A program made the position numbers and the translations under genes. 64,000 nt of DNA. It comes from Pseudoduganella sp. Its GTDB lineage: Bacteria; Pseudomonadota; Gammaproteobacteria; Burkholderiales; Burkholderiaceae_D. Positions 18,486-26,374 of the stretch are shown in pieces. The stretch lies in the NCBI GenBank assembly GCA_021323265.1, contig JAJTCO010000006.1, forward strand, positions 29,387 to 93,386, given 5' to 3'. The notes under the pieces are model-generated. The model was not told the DNA's origin, ran no database searches, and worked only from the letters and a program-made list of their open reading frames with translations. Positions within the stretch are counted from its first letter, which is position 1. Each line of letters starts with the position of its first letter.

Positions 18486-19850
18486 GTGAGCCAGAGCAAA
18501 CCCAAGCTGTTGATCATCGAAGACGACCCCGGCCTGCAAAAGCAGTTGAAGTGGAGTTTCGACAATTACGACGTCGTGGTGGCGGGCGACCGCGAGGCGG
18601 CGCTGGCGCAGCTGCGCCGCCATGAGCCGGCCGTTTGCACCATGGACCTGGGCTTGCCGCCCGACCCGGACGGCGCCACCGAAGGCCTGGCCACCCTGCA
18701 GCAGATCCTGAGCCTGGCGCCGGACACCAAGGTCATCGTCCTGACCGGCAACCAGGACCGCAACCACGCGGTGCAGGCCATTGCCATGGGCGCCTACGAC
18801 TTCCACCAGAAGCCATGCGAGCCGGAGCTGCTGGCGCTGGTGATCGCGCGCGCCTTCGTGCTGCACGGCTTGCAGCAGGAAAACCGCCGCATGCAGCAGG
18901 GCAGCGCCGACAGCCCGCTGGCCGGCATCATCTCGCGCGACCCCGGCATGCTGAAGGTGTGCCGCCAGGTGGAGAAGGTGGCGCCCAGTTCGGCCACCAC
19001 CATGGTGCTGGGCGAATCGGGCACCGGCAAGGAAGTCTTCGCGCGCGCCCTGCACCAGGGCAGCCCGCGCGCCAAGGAACGCTTCATGGCTATCAACTGC
19101 GCGGCGATTCCGGAAACCCTGCTCGAGTCCGAGCTGTTCGGCTACGAGAAGGGCGCCTTCACCGGCGCCGTCAAGCAGACCAAGGGCAAGGTGGAGGCGG
19201 CCAACGGCGGCACCTTCTTCCTGGACGAGGTGGGCGACCTGCCGATGCCGCTGCAGGCCAAGCTGCTGCGCTTCCTGCAGGAGCGCGTGATCGAGCGCGT
19301 CGGCGGCCACGAGGAAATCCCGGTCGACGTGCGCATCGTGTGCGCCACCCACCAGAACCTGAAGGAACTGGTGAAGGCGGGCCGCTTCCGCGAAGACTTG
19401 TACTACCGCCTGTCGGAAATCGTCTTGACCATCCCGCCCCTGCGCGAACGCGAGGGCGATGCGGTGCTGCTGGCGCAGCACTTCAAGAACCGCTTCTGCG
19501 CCCAGGAAGGGCGCGCCAACCTGCACTTCAGTCCGGACGCGCTGGCGCAGATCGCGCACCACGACTGGCCGGGCAATGTGCGGGAAATGGAAAACTGCAT
19601 CAAGCGCGCCATCATCATGGCCGACGGCCCGGCCATCACGGCCGACGACCTGGGCCTGTCCGGCGCGCCGCAGGAAGCGGAGCCGTTCAACCTGCGCCAG
19701 GTGCGCGACGAGGCGGAATACCGCGCCATCGTGCGTGCCCTGGCGCGCGTGGAAGGCAATATCGTCAAGGCCTCGGAACTGCTGGGCGTGTCGCGCCCGA
19801 CCCTGTACGACCTGCTGGAGCGGCACGCCATCAAGGCGTCCGCTTCCTGA
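18486..19850 (+). CDS. prsR: PEP-CTERM system sigma-54 response regulator PrsR
   Basis: This is a 454-residue NtrC-type activator. The receiver domain has the acidic pair in IIEDDPG, phosphorylation site D54 (TMDLGLPP) and a conserved lysine in HQKPCE. The AAA+ domain has Walker A GESGTGKE, the sigma-54 contact loop GAFTGA at residues 223-228 and Walker B GGTFFLDEVGDLP. A Fis-type helix-turn-helix ends the protein (VKASELLGVSRPTLYDLL). The intact GAFTGA loop means it can activate sigma-54 promoters such as those at 45455-45470 and 48463-48478. Start is GTG. It converges on the ligase gene with 18 bases between stops. Confidence 0.93.
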   Translation: MSQSKPKLLIIEDDPGLQKQLKWSFDNYDVVVAGDREAALAQLRRHEPAVCTMDLGLPPDPDGATEGLATLQQILSLAPDTKVIVLTGNQDRNHAVQAIAMGAYDFHQKPCEPELLALVIARAFVLHGLQQENRRMQQGSADSPLAGIISRDPGMLKVCRQVEKVAPSSATTMVLGESGTGKEVFARALHQGSPRAKERFMAINCAAIPETLLESELFGYEKGAFTGAVKQTKGKVEAANGGTFFLDEVGDLPMPLQAKLLRFLQERVIERVGGHEEIPVDVRIVCATHQNLKELVKAGRFREDLYYRLSEIVLTIPPLREREGDAVLLAQHFKNRFCAQEGRANLHFSPDALAQIAHHDWPGNVREMENCIKRAIIMADGPAITADDLGLSGAPQEAEPFNLRQVRDEAEYRAIVRALARVEGNIVKASELLGVSRPTLYDLLERHAIKASAS

Positions 19851-19868
19851 GCCGCCGGCGGCGCCGCG

Positions 19869-22298
19869 TTACGGCGTCGCCTCGGTCGCCGCGTCCGCGT
19901 CCTGCCCGGCGCGCTGGCGGCGCACCTTGATGCGCTGGCGGGCCGGTTTCAGGCTGCCCGCCAGGGCGATCAGCAGGAACAGCAGCGACAGGCGCGGCAC
20001 GTCGGTGATGGAATCGAACAGCCCCACCATCATGCACCCCGTCAGCGCCGCCAGGCAGACGCTGGCGAAATGCTCGCCGCCCAGGGCGCGTGCCACCAGG
20101 GGCGCGCCGAGCGCCAGCAGCAGCGCGGCCGTGGCCAGCACGCCGGTCCAGCCCAGTTCGAAGTACTGGTTGATCGCGAAGTTCTTCACGTGCCAGGGCA
20201 TGTGGTGGCGGTCGCTGCTGAAGAACCAATAGTCGTTGGCCTGGCTGAAGCTGCCGTTGCGCAGCAGTTCGCGTCCGCTGTCGAGCTCGCGCAGGCTGAC
20301 GTTGTCCACTTCCAGGGCGGCCTTGTGCGAACGGTTGTACAGTTCCAGCACCAGCGGCGCGCCCCAGGCGGCGGCCTGTCCGCGCAGCGGCAACTCCGCT
20401 TCCACCGTGTGCCAGCCCGGCGCCAGCGGCGGCGCCTTCAGGCGCGGCACGCTGCAATCCATCGGATAGATCAGCCAGCGTGCGCACACCATGGCCACCG
20501 GCGTCGCTTCCGCGCTCTGGCGCCGGATGTCGAGCTTGAGCGCGTAGCGCTTGCCCGGCGCCAGGTCCACGTGCTGCAGCATGCGCAGCACTTCGCCGTA
20601 GCCGGCCGCGTACTGGGCCGCGCCCAGCTGCAGGAAGCGGTTGCCCGCCTCCTCGGCATAGCTGAAGGTGCCCGGGATCTCGCCGTGCAGGTTGCGCCAA
20701 TGGTAGGCGGCGGGGAAGCGGCCCAGGCCCTGGCCGAAGGCCGCGGTCATGCCATCGTCGTCCATCATGGCGAGCGCTTCGCGCCAGTGCGCCAGGCGGG
20801 TGTCGACGTCGCGCCCGACAGTGGCGAAGCGGGTGCCGGTGTAGTAGCTGCTGGAAATCGGAATCAGGGCGGCAAACACGATGGCGGCAAAGAAGCTCAC
20901 CGTCAGCGTGCCGCGGTCCAACGTCAACGGCGCGCGCGGCAGCAGGCGGCTGGCGCCGAGCGCCAGCGCCAGCAGCAGCGCCATGCCGATGGCCGGCAGC
21001 GTCTCGTTGCCGCCGTAGTGGCGCGCCACCAGGGCGGTGGCCAGGGCCTGGGCCGGCAGGGCCGCGGCCAGCAGCGCCACGCCCAGCGGCCGCTGCGGTG
21101 CCGGGCCGGCCAGCAGCAGGCCGGCGCCGGCCGCCGCGCATGCCAGGGCCAGGCCGTAGGCCACATAGGCGCCCTTGGCGGCCACGCCGCCCGCGCCGAG
21201 CAGGCCGATGGCGCCGACCAGCAGCAGCAAGCCCAGCGCCAGGGCAGCCGTCAAGCCCGGCCGGGCCAGGCGCGGCGCCGCGCCGCCCAGCAGGAGGGCG
21301 CTGGCCAGCAGGCCGAGCGCGGCCCCCAGGCCGCGGTAGCCGCCGCTGCCAAACACCTGGTCCAGCACCCAGTAGGTCAGCCCCAGCAGCAGCAGCGAGG
21401 CGGCCATGCGGCGCGCCGACAGGGCGCCGCTGCGCAAATGCTGGGCCGAGCCGAGCACGGCGATGACGCCGCCGGCGGCGGCGTAGGCCAGGTAGATGTC
21501 GCGCGAGAAGGTGGTCAGGCCGGCAAACAGGCCCAGTCCCAGGATCGCCAGGCCCAGTGCCAGGCGGCGCGGCGGCGGGTGGTTGACCAGCCACAGGGTG
21601 ACGAAGGGGAAGGCCATCGCCAGGTAGGCGTCCAGCGCCGCGCCGCCCGTGTGCATGGCGGAAAACGGCGCGGTCGGGCGGTAGTCGCTGGCGAAATTGA
21701 ACAGGCCGGGGAAGGCCAGGCGCTCCCATACCACGGCCAGGCTGCAGGCGGCCAGGCCGAGCAGCATGCCCGGCACGAACAGGCGCTGCAGGTTGCGGCC
21801 CTGCTCGCCGGCCGTGGCGCGCAGCAGCGGCAGCAGCAACAGCGGCCACAGCACGCCTTTCAGCACGCGCAGGCCGTTGTAGGGGCTGGTGTAGTTGGCG
21901 AAGGCGTTGGCGTCCAGCGGCGCCAGCGGCGTCATGCCGCGCCAGGCGGCAATGGCGTAGCACAGCAGGAACAGGCCCAGCGCGACGCGCAGCGGGCCCG
22001 GCAACTTGGTGGTCGGCGCCGTCCGTCCCAGGCCCCAGTAGCCGGCGGCGCAGGTGGCCAGCAGCAGCAAGTCCAGTTCTTCCAGGAAGAACCAGCCGGT
22101 CCAGGGCGCGAAGTCGAGCACGGGCAGCAGGGCCGGCACGGCCAGCAGCCAGGCGTGCGGCCGCCACAGCAGCAGGGCCATGTAGGGGCCGAGCAGCAAG
22201 GCCAGCAGCCAGGGCGGGGCCGGGTACACGCTGGCGGCGGCCAGCAGCAGGGCGAAGGCGGCCAGCGCCGCGCCGCGCCGCAGCAGCAGTCGCATCAT
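19869..22298 (-). CDS. O-antigen ligase/polymerase-like membrane protein with inserted soluble domain
   Basis: At 809 residues this is nearly twice the usual Wzy/WaaL length. About a dozen hydrophobic helices cover residues 5-500. A soluble stretch of roughly 120 residues (about 565-690) follows, rich in beta-strand character, with aromatic residues and the motif LRNGSFSQANDYWFF, resembling carbohydrate-binding modules. Three more helices and a basic tail (RQRIKVRRQRAG) end the protein. An FGQGLGRFPAAYHW segment before the insertion is typical of the periplasmic loop of O-antigen ligases. It is the last gene of a - strand operon and overlaps the TPR gene by four bases. It likely polymerises or ligates the polymer. 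Confidence 0.78.
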   Translation of the reverse strand: MMRLLLRRGAALAAFALLLAAASVYPAPPWLLALLLGPYMALLLWRPHAWLLAVPALLPVLDFAPWTGWFFLEELDLLLLATCAAGYWGLGRTAPTTKLPGPLRVALGLFLLCYAIAAWRGMTPLAPLDANAFANYTSPYNGLRVLKGVLWPLLLLPLLRATAGEQGRNLQRLFVPGMLLGLAACSLAVVWERLAFPGLFNFASDYRPTAPFSAMHTGGAALDAYLAMAFPFVTLWLVNHPPPRRLALGLAILGLGLFAGLTTFSRDIYLAYAAAGGVIAVLGSAQHLRSGALSARRMAASLLLLGLTYWVLDQVFGSGGYRGLGAALGLLASALLLGGAAPRLARPGLTAALALGLLLLVGAIGLLGAGGVAAKGAYVAYGLALACAAAGAGLLLAGPAPQRPLGVALLAAALPAQALATALVARHYGGNETLPAIGMALLLALALGASRLLPRAPLTLDRGTLTVSFFAAIVFAALIPISSSYYTGTRFATVGRDVDTRLAHWREALAMMDDDGMTAAFGQGLGRFPAAYHWRNLHGEIPGTFSYAEEAGNRFLQLGAAQYAAGYGEVLRMLQHVDLAPGKRYALKLDIRRQSAEATPVAMVCARWLIYPMDCSVPRLKAPPLAPGWHTVEAELPLRGQAAAWGAPLVLELYNRSHKAALEVDNVSLRELDSGRELLRNGSFSQANDYWFFSSDRHHMPWHVKNFAINQYFELGWTGVLATAALLLALGAPLVARALGGEHFASVCLAALTGCMMVGLFDSITDVPRLSLLFLLIALAGSLKPARQRIKVRRQRAGQDADAATEATP

Positions 22299-22981
22299 GG
22301 CTTGCCCGGCGGCGCCGCGTCCACCGGCGCGGCATCCGCGGCCGGCGCCGCCTCCTCAGCCGGGGCCGGCAGCGGCGGCGGTTCCACCCACTGGCCGGCA
22401 TTGACCAGCATCTGCTTCAGGCCCGGCAGCGGGAACTTCAGCGCATAGGCTTTCTGGGCATAGGGCAGGGCTTGCGCGTATTTCTTCTGCTTGGCGTAGA
22501 TCAGGCCCAGGTTGTAGTTGATCGCCGCGTCTTCCGGCGACAGTTCGAACGCCTTTTGCAGCATGCTCAGTGCCTGCGCCTCGCGCCCCAGCATGTACTG
22601 GTGGCGCGCATACAGCAGCCAGGCCGCGCTGTCATCCGGGAAGGCGCGCACGGCGCGTTCGAAATAGCATTCGGCCGGCAGGGAGGCCCCCGGGATCAGG
22701 CCGCTGGAACTGCGCTGCGCCAGGCGCAGCATGGTGTTCAGGGCGCGCGTGTGGTTGGGGAACTTGCGCAGCGTGTATTCGGCATCGCCGCCGGCGGTGG
22801 TGGTGATGCCCTTGATGCCGAGCTCGACATCCTCGTTGAAGTGGCGCTCTTCCACCACGCGCAGGTTGGTTTCCGTGGCGACGCGGTAGTCGCTGTGCGG
22901 GCCGATGGTGCCGCACACGGTTTTCGCGTGGCCGGCGGTGGCGGTCAGCAGGGCGGCCAGCGCCAGGATTGGGGTTTTCAT
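22295..22981 (-). CDS. Periplasmic TPR-repeat protein
   Basis: This 228-residue secreted protein has a signal peptide (MKTPILALAALLTATAGHA) and two to three TPR units around residues 100-190, for example AINYNLGLIYAKQKKYAQAL. The C-terminus is Pro/Ala-rich. It sits between a glycosyltransferase and the ligase with ATGA overlaps on both sides, so it is made together with them. TPR proteins beside polymerases often scaffold the envelope assembly machinery; that role is inferred from context. No enzymatic motif is visible. Confidence 0.75.
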   Translation of the reverse strand: MKTPILALAALLTATAGHAKTVCGTIGPHSDYRVATETNLRVVEERHFNEDVELGIKGITTTAGGDAEYTLRKFPNHTRALNTMLRLAQRSSSGLIPGASLPAECYFERAVRAFPDDSAAWLLYARHQYMLGREAQALSMLQKAFELSPEDAAINYNLGLIYAKQKKYAQALPYAQKAYALKFPLPGLKQMLVNAGQWVEPPPLPAPAEEAAPAADAAPVDAAPPGKP

Positions 22982-24264
22982 GCGTCCTCCGTGGAGCCGG
23001 CGGTGGCCGGCGTGGCAAGCGGTTGCGGCAGCAGGCTGTCAAGCATGCGTGCCAGTTCGACGGTACGCGCCTGGCGCGAGGCGGCGGCGACGGCAGCCGG
23101 CGTCGGCAGCGGCGCCTGGCCGGCGCGCGCCAGGTGCAGGAAGTGCAGCAGGCCGCGCTTGATGCCGGCGCAGTCGTCCAGCGGGGCGATGGTGTCCACG
23201 CCGGCCGCGCGCAGGGTGGCGGCAGTGTCGCCGCTGGCGTCGGTCAGGGCCAGGATGGGCCGCCCGGCGCGCAGGTATTCGTACAGCTTGGCCGGGATCT
23301 GGTGGTTGCAGTTGCTTGCCTGCAGCACCAGCAGGCCGTCCGCGCTCAGCATTTCCGCCAGCGCGGTCTGGTAGGGCACGTGCGGCGCCAGGCTCACCAG
23401 GTCGCCGATGCCGTGCTCGGCCAGCAGGCCGCCCACGTAGTCGTCGTGCGCGGTGGCGCGCAGCACGATGTGCAGCTGGCTGGCGTCGATGGCGCCTTCC
23501 GCCTTCAGCTCGCCCAGGGCGCGCATCAGCGGCACCGGGTCGCGCTCGGACGGGTAGATGATGCCGCTGTGGATCAGGGTGAAGGGCGCGCCGGGCGCGC
23601 GCGGCGCCAGCCGGGCGCCGGCATGGCGGAAGTTTTCCTCGTCGTAGCCGTTTTCCAGCATGGTGAAACGGCTGCGCGGCAGCTCGGGGTAGCGCGTGGT
23701 GTAGGTCACCACGGCGCTCGGGGTGTTGCACACCACCAGGGCGGCATTGTGCACGGCCTTGCGCTCGATCCAGCGCCAGATGGCGCGCACGCGCGCGTCG
23801 CGCGGGTAGTTGACGTCGGTCATCGGGTCGCGCAAGTCGACGACCCAGGGCAGGCGCGTCAGCTTGTGCAGTGCCAGGCCGATCAGGATGGCGCTGGCGA
23901 CCGGGTGCGTGCTCCACAGCACTTGCGGGCGGTACTGGCGCACCAGCGCCAGGCCGGCCGGAATCGCGCCCAGGCACCAGGTGGCGAAGCGGTCCGGCCA
24001 GGCAGTCCAGCCCAGGTAGCGCCCGCGCCAGGCCAGGTGGCGCGCCGCGTCCAGGGCAAAGGCCCGCTTGACCACGGCCTGCGGCGGGATTTCCGCCAGT
24101 TGCTCCGGGCCCTGGTTGGCGTAGGCGCGCGGATGCGCCGACAGCACCAGCGGCTGCCAGCCCAGGGCCGGCAGGTACTGGGCAAACTTCAGCGTGCGCT
24201 GGATGCCGCTGCTGCCGCGCAGCGGCGGGAAGTGGAAGGCCACCATCAGCACGCGCTTCACCAT
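22978..24264 (-). CDS. Glycosyltransferase (GT4 family)
   Basis: This 428-residue protein starts MVKRVLMVAFHFPPL, with an acceptor-binding loop RGSSGIQRTLKFA right after, as in GT4 enzymes. The C-terminal donor-binding half includes FTLIHSGIIYPSERD and the E-x7-E-like region PAKLYEYLRAGRPILAL. The start at 24264 was chosen because it opens directly on the first beta strand; it overlaps the end of hydrolase 1 by seven bases. Longer in-frame extensions run antisense to nothing useful and read into the hydrolase gene. It is the fourth gene of the ACP-to-ligase operon. Sugar specificity is unknown. Confidence 0.82.
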   Translation of the reverse strand: MVKRVLMVAFHFPPLRGSSGIQRTLKFAQYLPALGWQPLVLSAHPRAYANQGPEQLAEIPPQAVVKRAFALDAARHLAWRGRYLGWTAWPDRFATWCLGAIPAGLALVRQYRPQVLWSTHPVASAILIGLALHKLTRLPWVVDLRDPMTDVNYPRDARVRAIWRWIERKAVHNAALVVCNTPSAVVTYTTRYPELPRSRFTMLENGYDEENFRHAGARLAPRAPGAPFTLIHSGIIYPSERDPVPLMRALGELKAEGAIDASQLHIVLRATAHDDYVGGLLAEHGIGDLVSLAPHVPYQTALAEMLSADGLLVLQASNCNHQIPAKLYEYLRAGRPILALTDASGDTAATLRAAGVDTIAPLDDCAGIKRGLLHFLHLARAGQAPLPTPAAVAAASRQARTVELARMLDSLLPQPLATPATAGSTEDA

Positions 24265-25133
24265 GCGCGCACCCATTGCGCGGTCCAGTCGGCCACCTGG
24301 TCGCGCCAGGCGCGGGTGGAGAAGGTGTGGTCGGCTGCCGCCAGCGTGTGCTGCTGGACGGTGGGGGCCGCCAGCAATTGCTGCCAGCGGCGCGAAGCCT
24401 TGGTCATGTCGAGGAACTCCTGCGCCGTCAGGTCGGCGCCGCTGAAGATGAACAGGACGCGGCCCGGGAAGCGTTGCATGGCTTCCAGCAGGCGCGCCGG
24501 CAAGTCGGCAGTGAGGGGCGGGGCGCTGCCGTCGCGCGGGCAGGCGGCGGGCGCCGGCGCGGCGGGTGCCGGCTGGCGCGCCGCGCCCAGCAGGCCGAGC
24601 AGGGAGCGCACGGCGGCGCCGGCGGCAAAGCGGCCGCTCAGCAGCTTGCGCCACAGGGCCGGGTCGCGCAGGCGCTGCCAGTAATAGTGTTTCAGGGTGC
24701 TGCGCGCCAGGCCCGCCGCCGTGCGCGCCCAGGGGTTGAGCAGCACCAGGCCGCGCACGCGCGCATCGTCCGGCGCATAGAACAGGGCGGCGGCGGCGCC
24801 GTCGCACAGGCCCCACAGCACCACTTCGCGCAGACCGGGCACGGCGGCCTGGAAGGCGTCGATGGCGGCTGCCACGTCGGCGCCAATGTGCTCGTAGGTG
24901 CGCGCCGCGCCGCTGCTGTCGCCCAGGCCGCGGTAGTCGAAGCGCAGCACGGGAATGCCGCGCGCGGCCAGCGCGCGCGCCAGCAGGGTGAACTGGCGGT
25001 GGCTGCCGGCACGGTATTGCGGGCCGCCCACCAGCACCAGCACGCCGCGCGTGGCGGGCGTGGCGGACGGGCTGAGGATGCCCACCAGGTGCTCGCCCTG
25101 GCAGGGGAAGCTGAGGGCCAGGTCGTCAGGCAT
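24258..25133 (-). CDS. Exosortase A system-associated hydrolase 1 (alpha/beta fold)
   Basis: This is a 291-residue alpha/beta-hydrolase. The nucleophile elbow reads WGLCDGA with C110 in the place usually held by serine. The acid is probably the Asp in FSGADLT and the base His is in AADHTFS. The oxyanion region VLVLVGGPQYRAGSH and the RFDYRGLGDSSG strand are family-typical. Cys at the elbow is, as far as I recall, normal for this TIGR03100-type branch. It is encoded between hydrolase 2 and a glycosyltransferase with overlaps on both sides. Substrate unknown; the adjacent ACP suggests acyl or thioester chemistry. Confidence 0.82.
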   Translation of the reverse strand: MPDDLALSFPCQGEHLVGILSPSATPATRGVLVLVGGPQYRAGSHRQFTLLARALAARGIPVLRFDYRGLGDSSGAARTYEHIGADVAAAIDAFQAAVPGLREVVLWGLCDGAAAALFYAPDDARVRGLVLLNPWARTAAGLARSTLKHYYWQRLRDPALWRKLLSGRFAAGAAVRSLLGLLGAARQPAPAAPAPAACPRDGSAPPLTADLPARLLEAMQRFPGRVLFIFSGADLTAQEFLDMTKASRRWQQLLAAPTVQQHTLAAADHTFSTRAWRDQVADWTAQWVRAW

Positions 25134-25971
25134 GGCATGCCTCGCGCAAGGCGGCGCCGGTGGCCGCCAGCAGGGCCGGCGCCTCGGCGATCTCCTGCGT
25201 GGCCCAGAACTGGGGACCGGGCGCCGTGCAGGCGTGGACGCTGGTGCCGGCGTCCTGCCAGGCTTGCAGCACGCGCGCCGCGGCCGGCGGCAGGGGGCGG
25301 CCGGCCTCGGGCACCACTTCGCACCAGTGCACCGGGCAGGACGGCGCCATGCCCTTGGCGTCCAGGGCGTCGAAGCCCAGGGCCAGGGCCGGCGCCAGGG
25401 TGTAGCCGGCGATTTCCAGCGCCTCGCCGCGCGCCAGGGCGGCGCGCAGGGCTGCCGTGCCGCCTGCGGCCGGGTCGTCGCCCAGCATCTGGGCTGCCAG
25501 CTTCAGGCGCAGGAAGTGGGTCAGGTGGGCGCTGCCCTGCAGCACCGGTTGCCACAGCAGCAGGGCGCCCGGCGCGGGACCGGCGGGGCGCCGGGCGTAG
25601 TCGAGCGCCAGCAGGGCGCCCAGGCGCAGGCCCCACAGGCCCGGTGCCTGCGGCAGGGCCGGCCCCAGCGTGGCGGCCAGCCAGCGCAGGCCGCCGGCCA
25701 CGTCGGCCAGCCAGCTGTCCCAGCTGGCGTCGCCGAAGTCGCCGGCGCTGTCGCCGCAGCCGTGCAGGTCCAGCTGCAGCACGGCATAGCCCTGGCGCGC
25801 CAGGGCGGCCGCCTGCAGCGCCGCCATGCGGCGCGCCTTGTGCATTTCCTCGGCCAGCGGCGGCAGGTACAGGTAGGCGCCGCGGCAGGGCGCGGCGGGG
25901 GCGTGGTACAGCCCGAAGCGCGCGGCGCTGCCCTGGCCCAGGAACAACGGCTGCGCCGGCGCCGGCATCAT
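25126..25971 (-). CDS. Exosortase A system-associated hydrolase 2 (alpha/beta fold, atypical nucleophile)
   Basis: This is a 281-residue alpha/beta-hydrolase fold protein. The early strands (AYLYLPPLAEEMHKARR, VLQLDLHGCGDSAGDF) are well kept, but the nucleophile elbow reads LWGLRLGA with R116 where Ser or Cys would be, so classical hydrolysis by this residue is impossible. TIGR03101-type members are described as hydrolases by fold only. It begins with a four-base overlap on the ACP stop and overlaps hydrolase 1 by eight bases. It may be a binding or pseudo-enzyme partner of hydrolase 1 or of the carrier protein. Confidence 0.78.
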   Translation of the reverse strand: MMPAPAQPLFLGQGSAARFGLYHAPAAPCRGAYLYLPPLAEEMHKARRMAALQAAALARQGYAVLQLDLHGCGDSAGDFGDASWDSWLADVAGGLRWLAATLGPALPQAPGLWGLRLGALLALDYARRPAGPAPGALLLWQPVLQGSAHLTHFLRLKLAAQMLGDDPAAGGTAALRAALARGEALEIAGYTLAPALALGFDALDAKGMAPSCPVHWCEVVPEAGRPLPPAAARVLQAWQDAGTSVHACTAPGPQFWATQEIAEAPALLAATGAALREACHA

Positions 25972-26216
25972 GCGGTCAGCTTGTGCCGCACGAAGGCGGT
26001 CAGGCTGCCCAGGGTGGCGAAGGTGGCGGCGTCGATTTCATCGTCGTCGATGCTGAAGCCGAACTGTTCTTCCAGCGCGCCGATCAGCTGCACCACGGCC
26101 ATCGAATCGAGTTCCGGCAGGCTGCCCAGCAGAGCGGAGTGCTCGTCCAGGTGGCGCCCGGCGGGACCGAGGGCGAGGACATCGGTCAGGATGGTCTTGA
26201 CTTCTTCCAGATACAT
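25968..26216 (-). CDS. Acyl carrier protein
   Basis: This 82-residue acidic helical protein has the phosphopantetheine site at S38 in PELDSMAVVQL. Size and helix pattern are those of a discrete ACP. The start at 26216 follows a GGAG site eight bases upstream; an upstream extension to 26255 lacks ACP character. It heads the - strand operon ACP, hydrolase 2, hydrolase 1, glycosyltransferase, TPR protein, ligase. Together with the divergent acyl-CoA ligase/PLP decarboxylase unit it forms the set of acyl-handling genes seen in many exosortase A loci. What it carries is unknown. Confidence 0.88.
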   Translation of the reverse strand: MYLEEVKTILTDVLALGPAGRHLDEHSALLGSLPELDSMAVVQLIGALEEQFGFSIDDDEIDAATFATLGSLTAFVRHKLTA

Positions 26217-26374
26217 GCATAACTCCGTGGCAGCAATAAAAGTGACATGGTACATGGTCCGGATTTACCCGGTCCAGCACGCCAGCCGGCGGCCGCCGCC
26301 CGCCTGTGGCTAGATTGCATATTGTGCATCATTGTTGTCGAATATGGAACTGCGGCGCGGCGCCGCGCGCGCCG
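26217..26374 (-). promoter_or_regulatory. Upstream region of the ACP-hydrolase-ligase operon
   Basis: These 158 bases lie between the stop of the ATP-grasp/acetyltransferase gene and the ACP start, both on the - strand. The segment nearest the upstream gene is AT-rich with a short inverted element (TGCA-TATTG-TGCA, about 26316-26330). A - strand TTCGAC/TGCAAT pair with a 17-base spacer can be drawn but is a poor match. No sigma-54 element with correct spacing is present. The operon may also be read through from the upstream gene. Confidence 0.3.

Noticed and set aside
19851..19868. GC-rich hairpin between the convergent prsR and ligase genes as a terminator.
   Set aside because: Short repeats of GCC/GGC without any T-tract on either strand.
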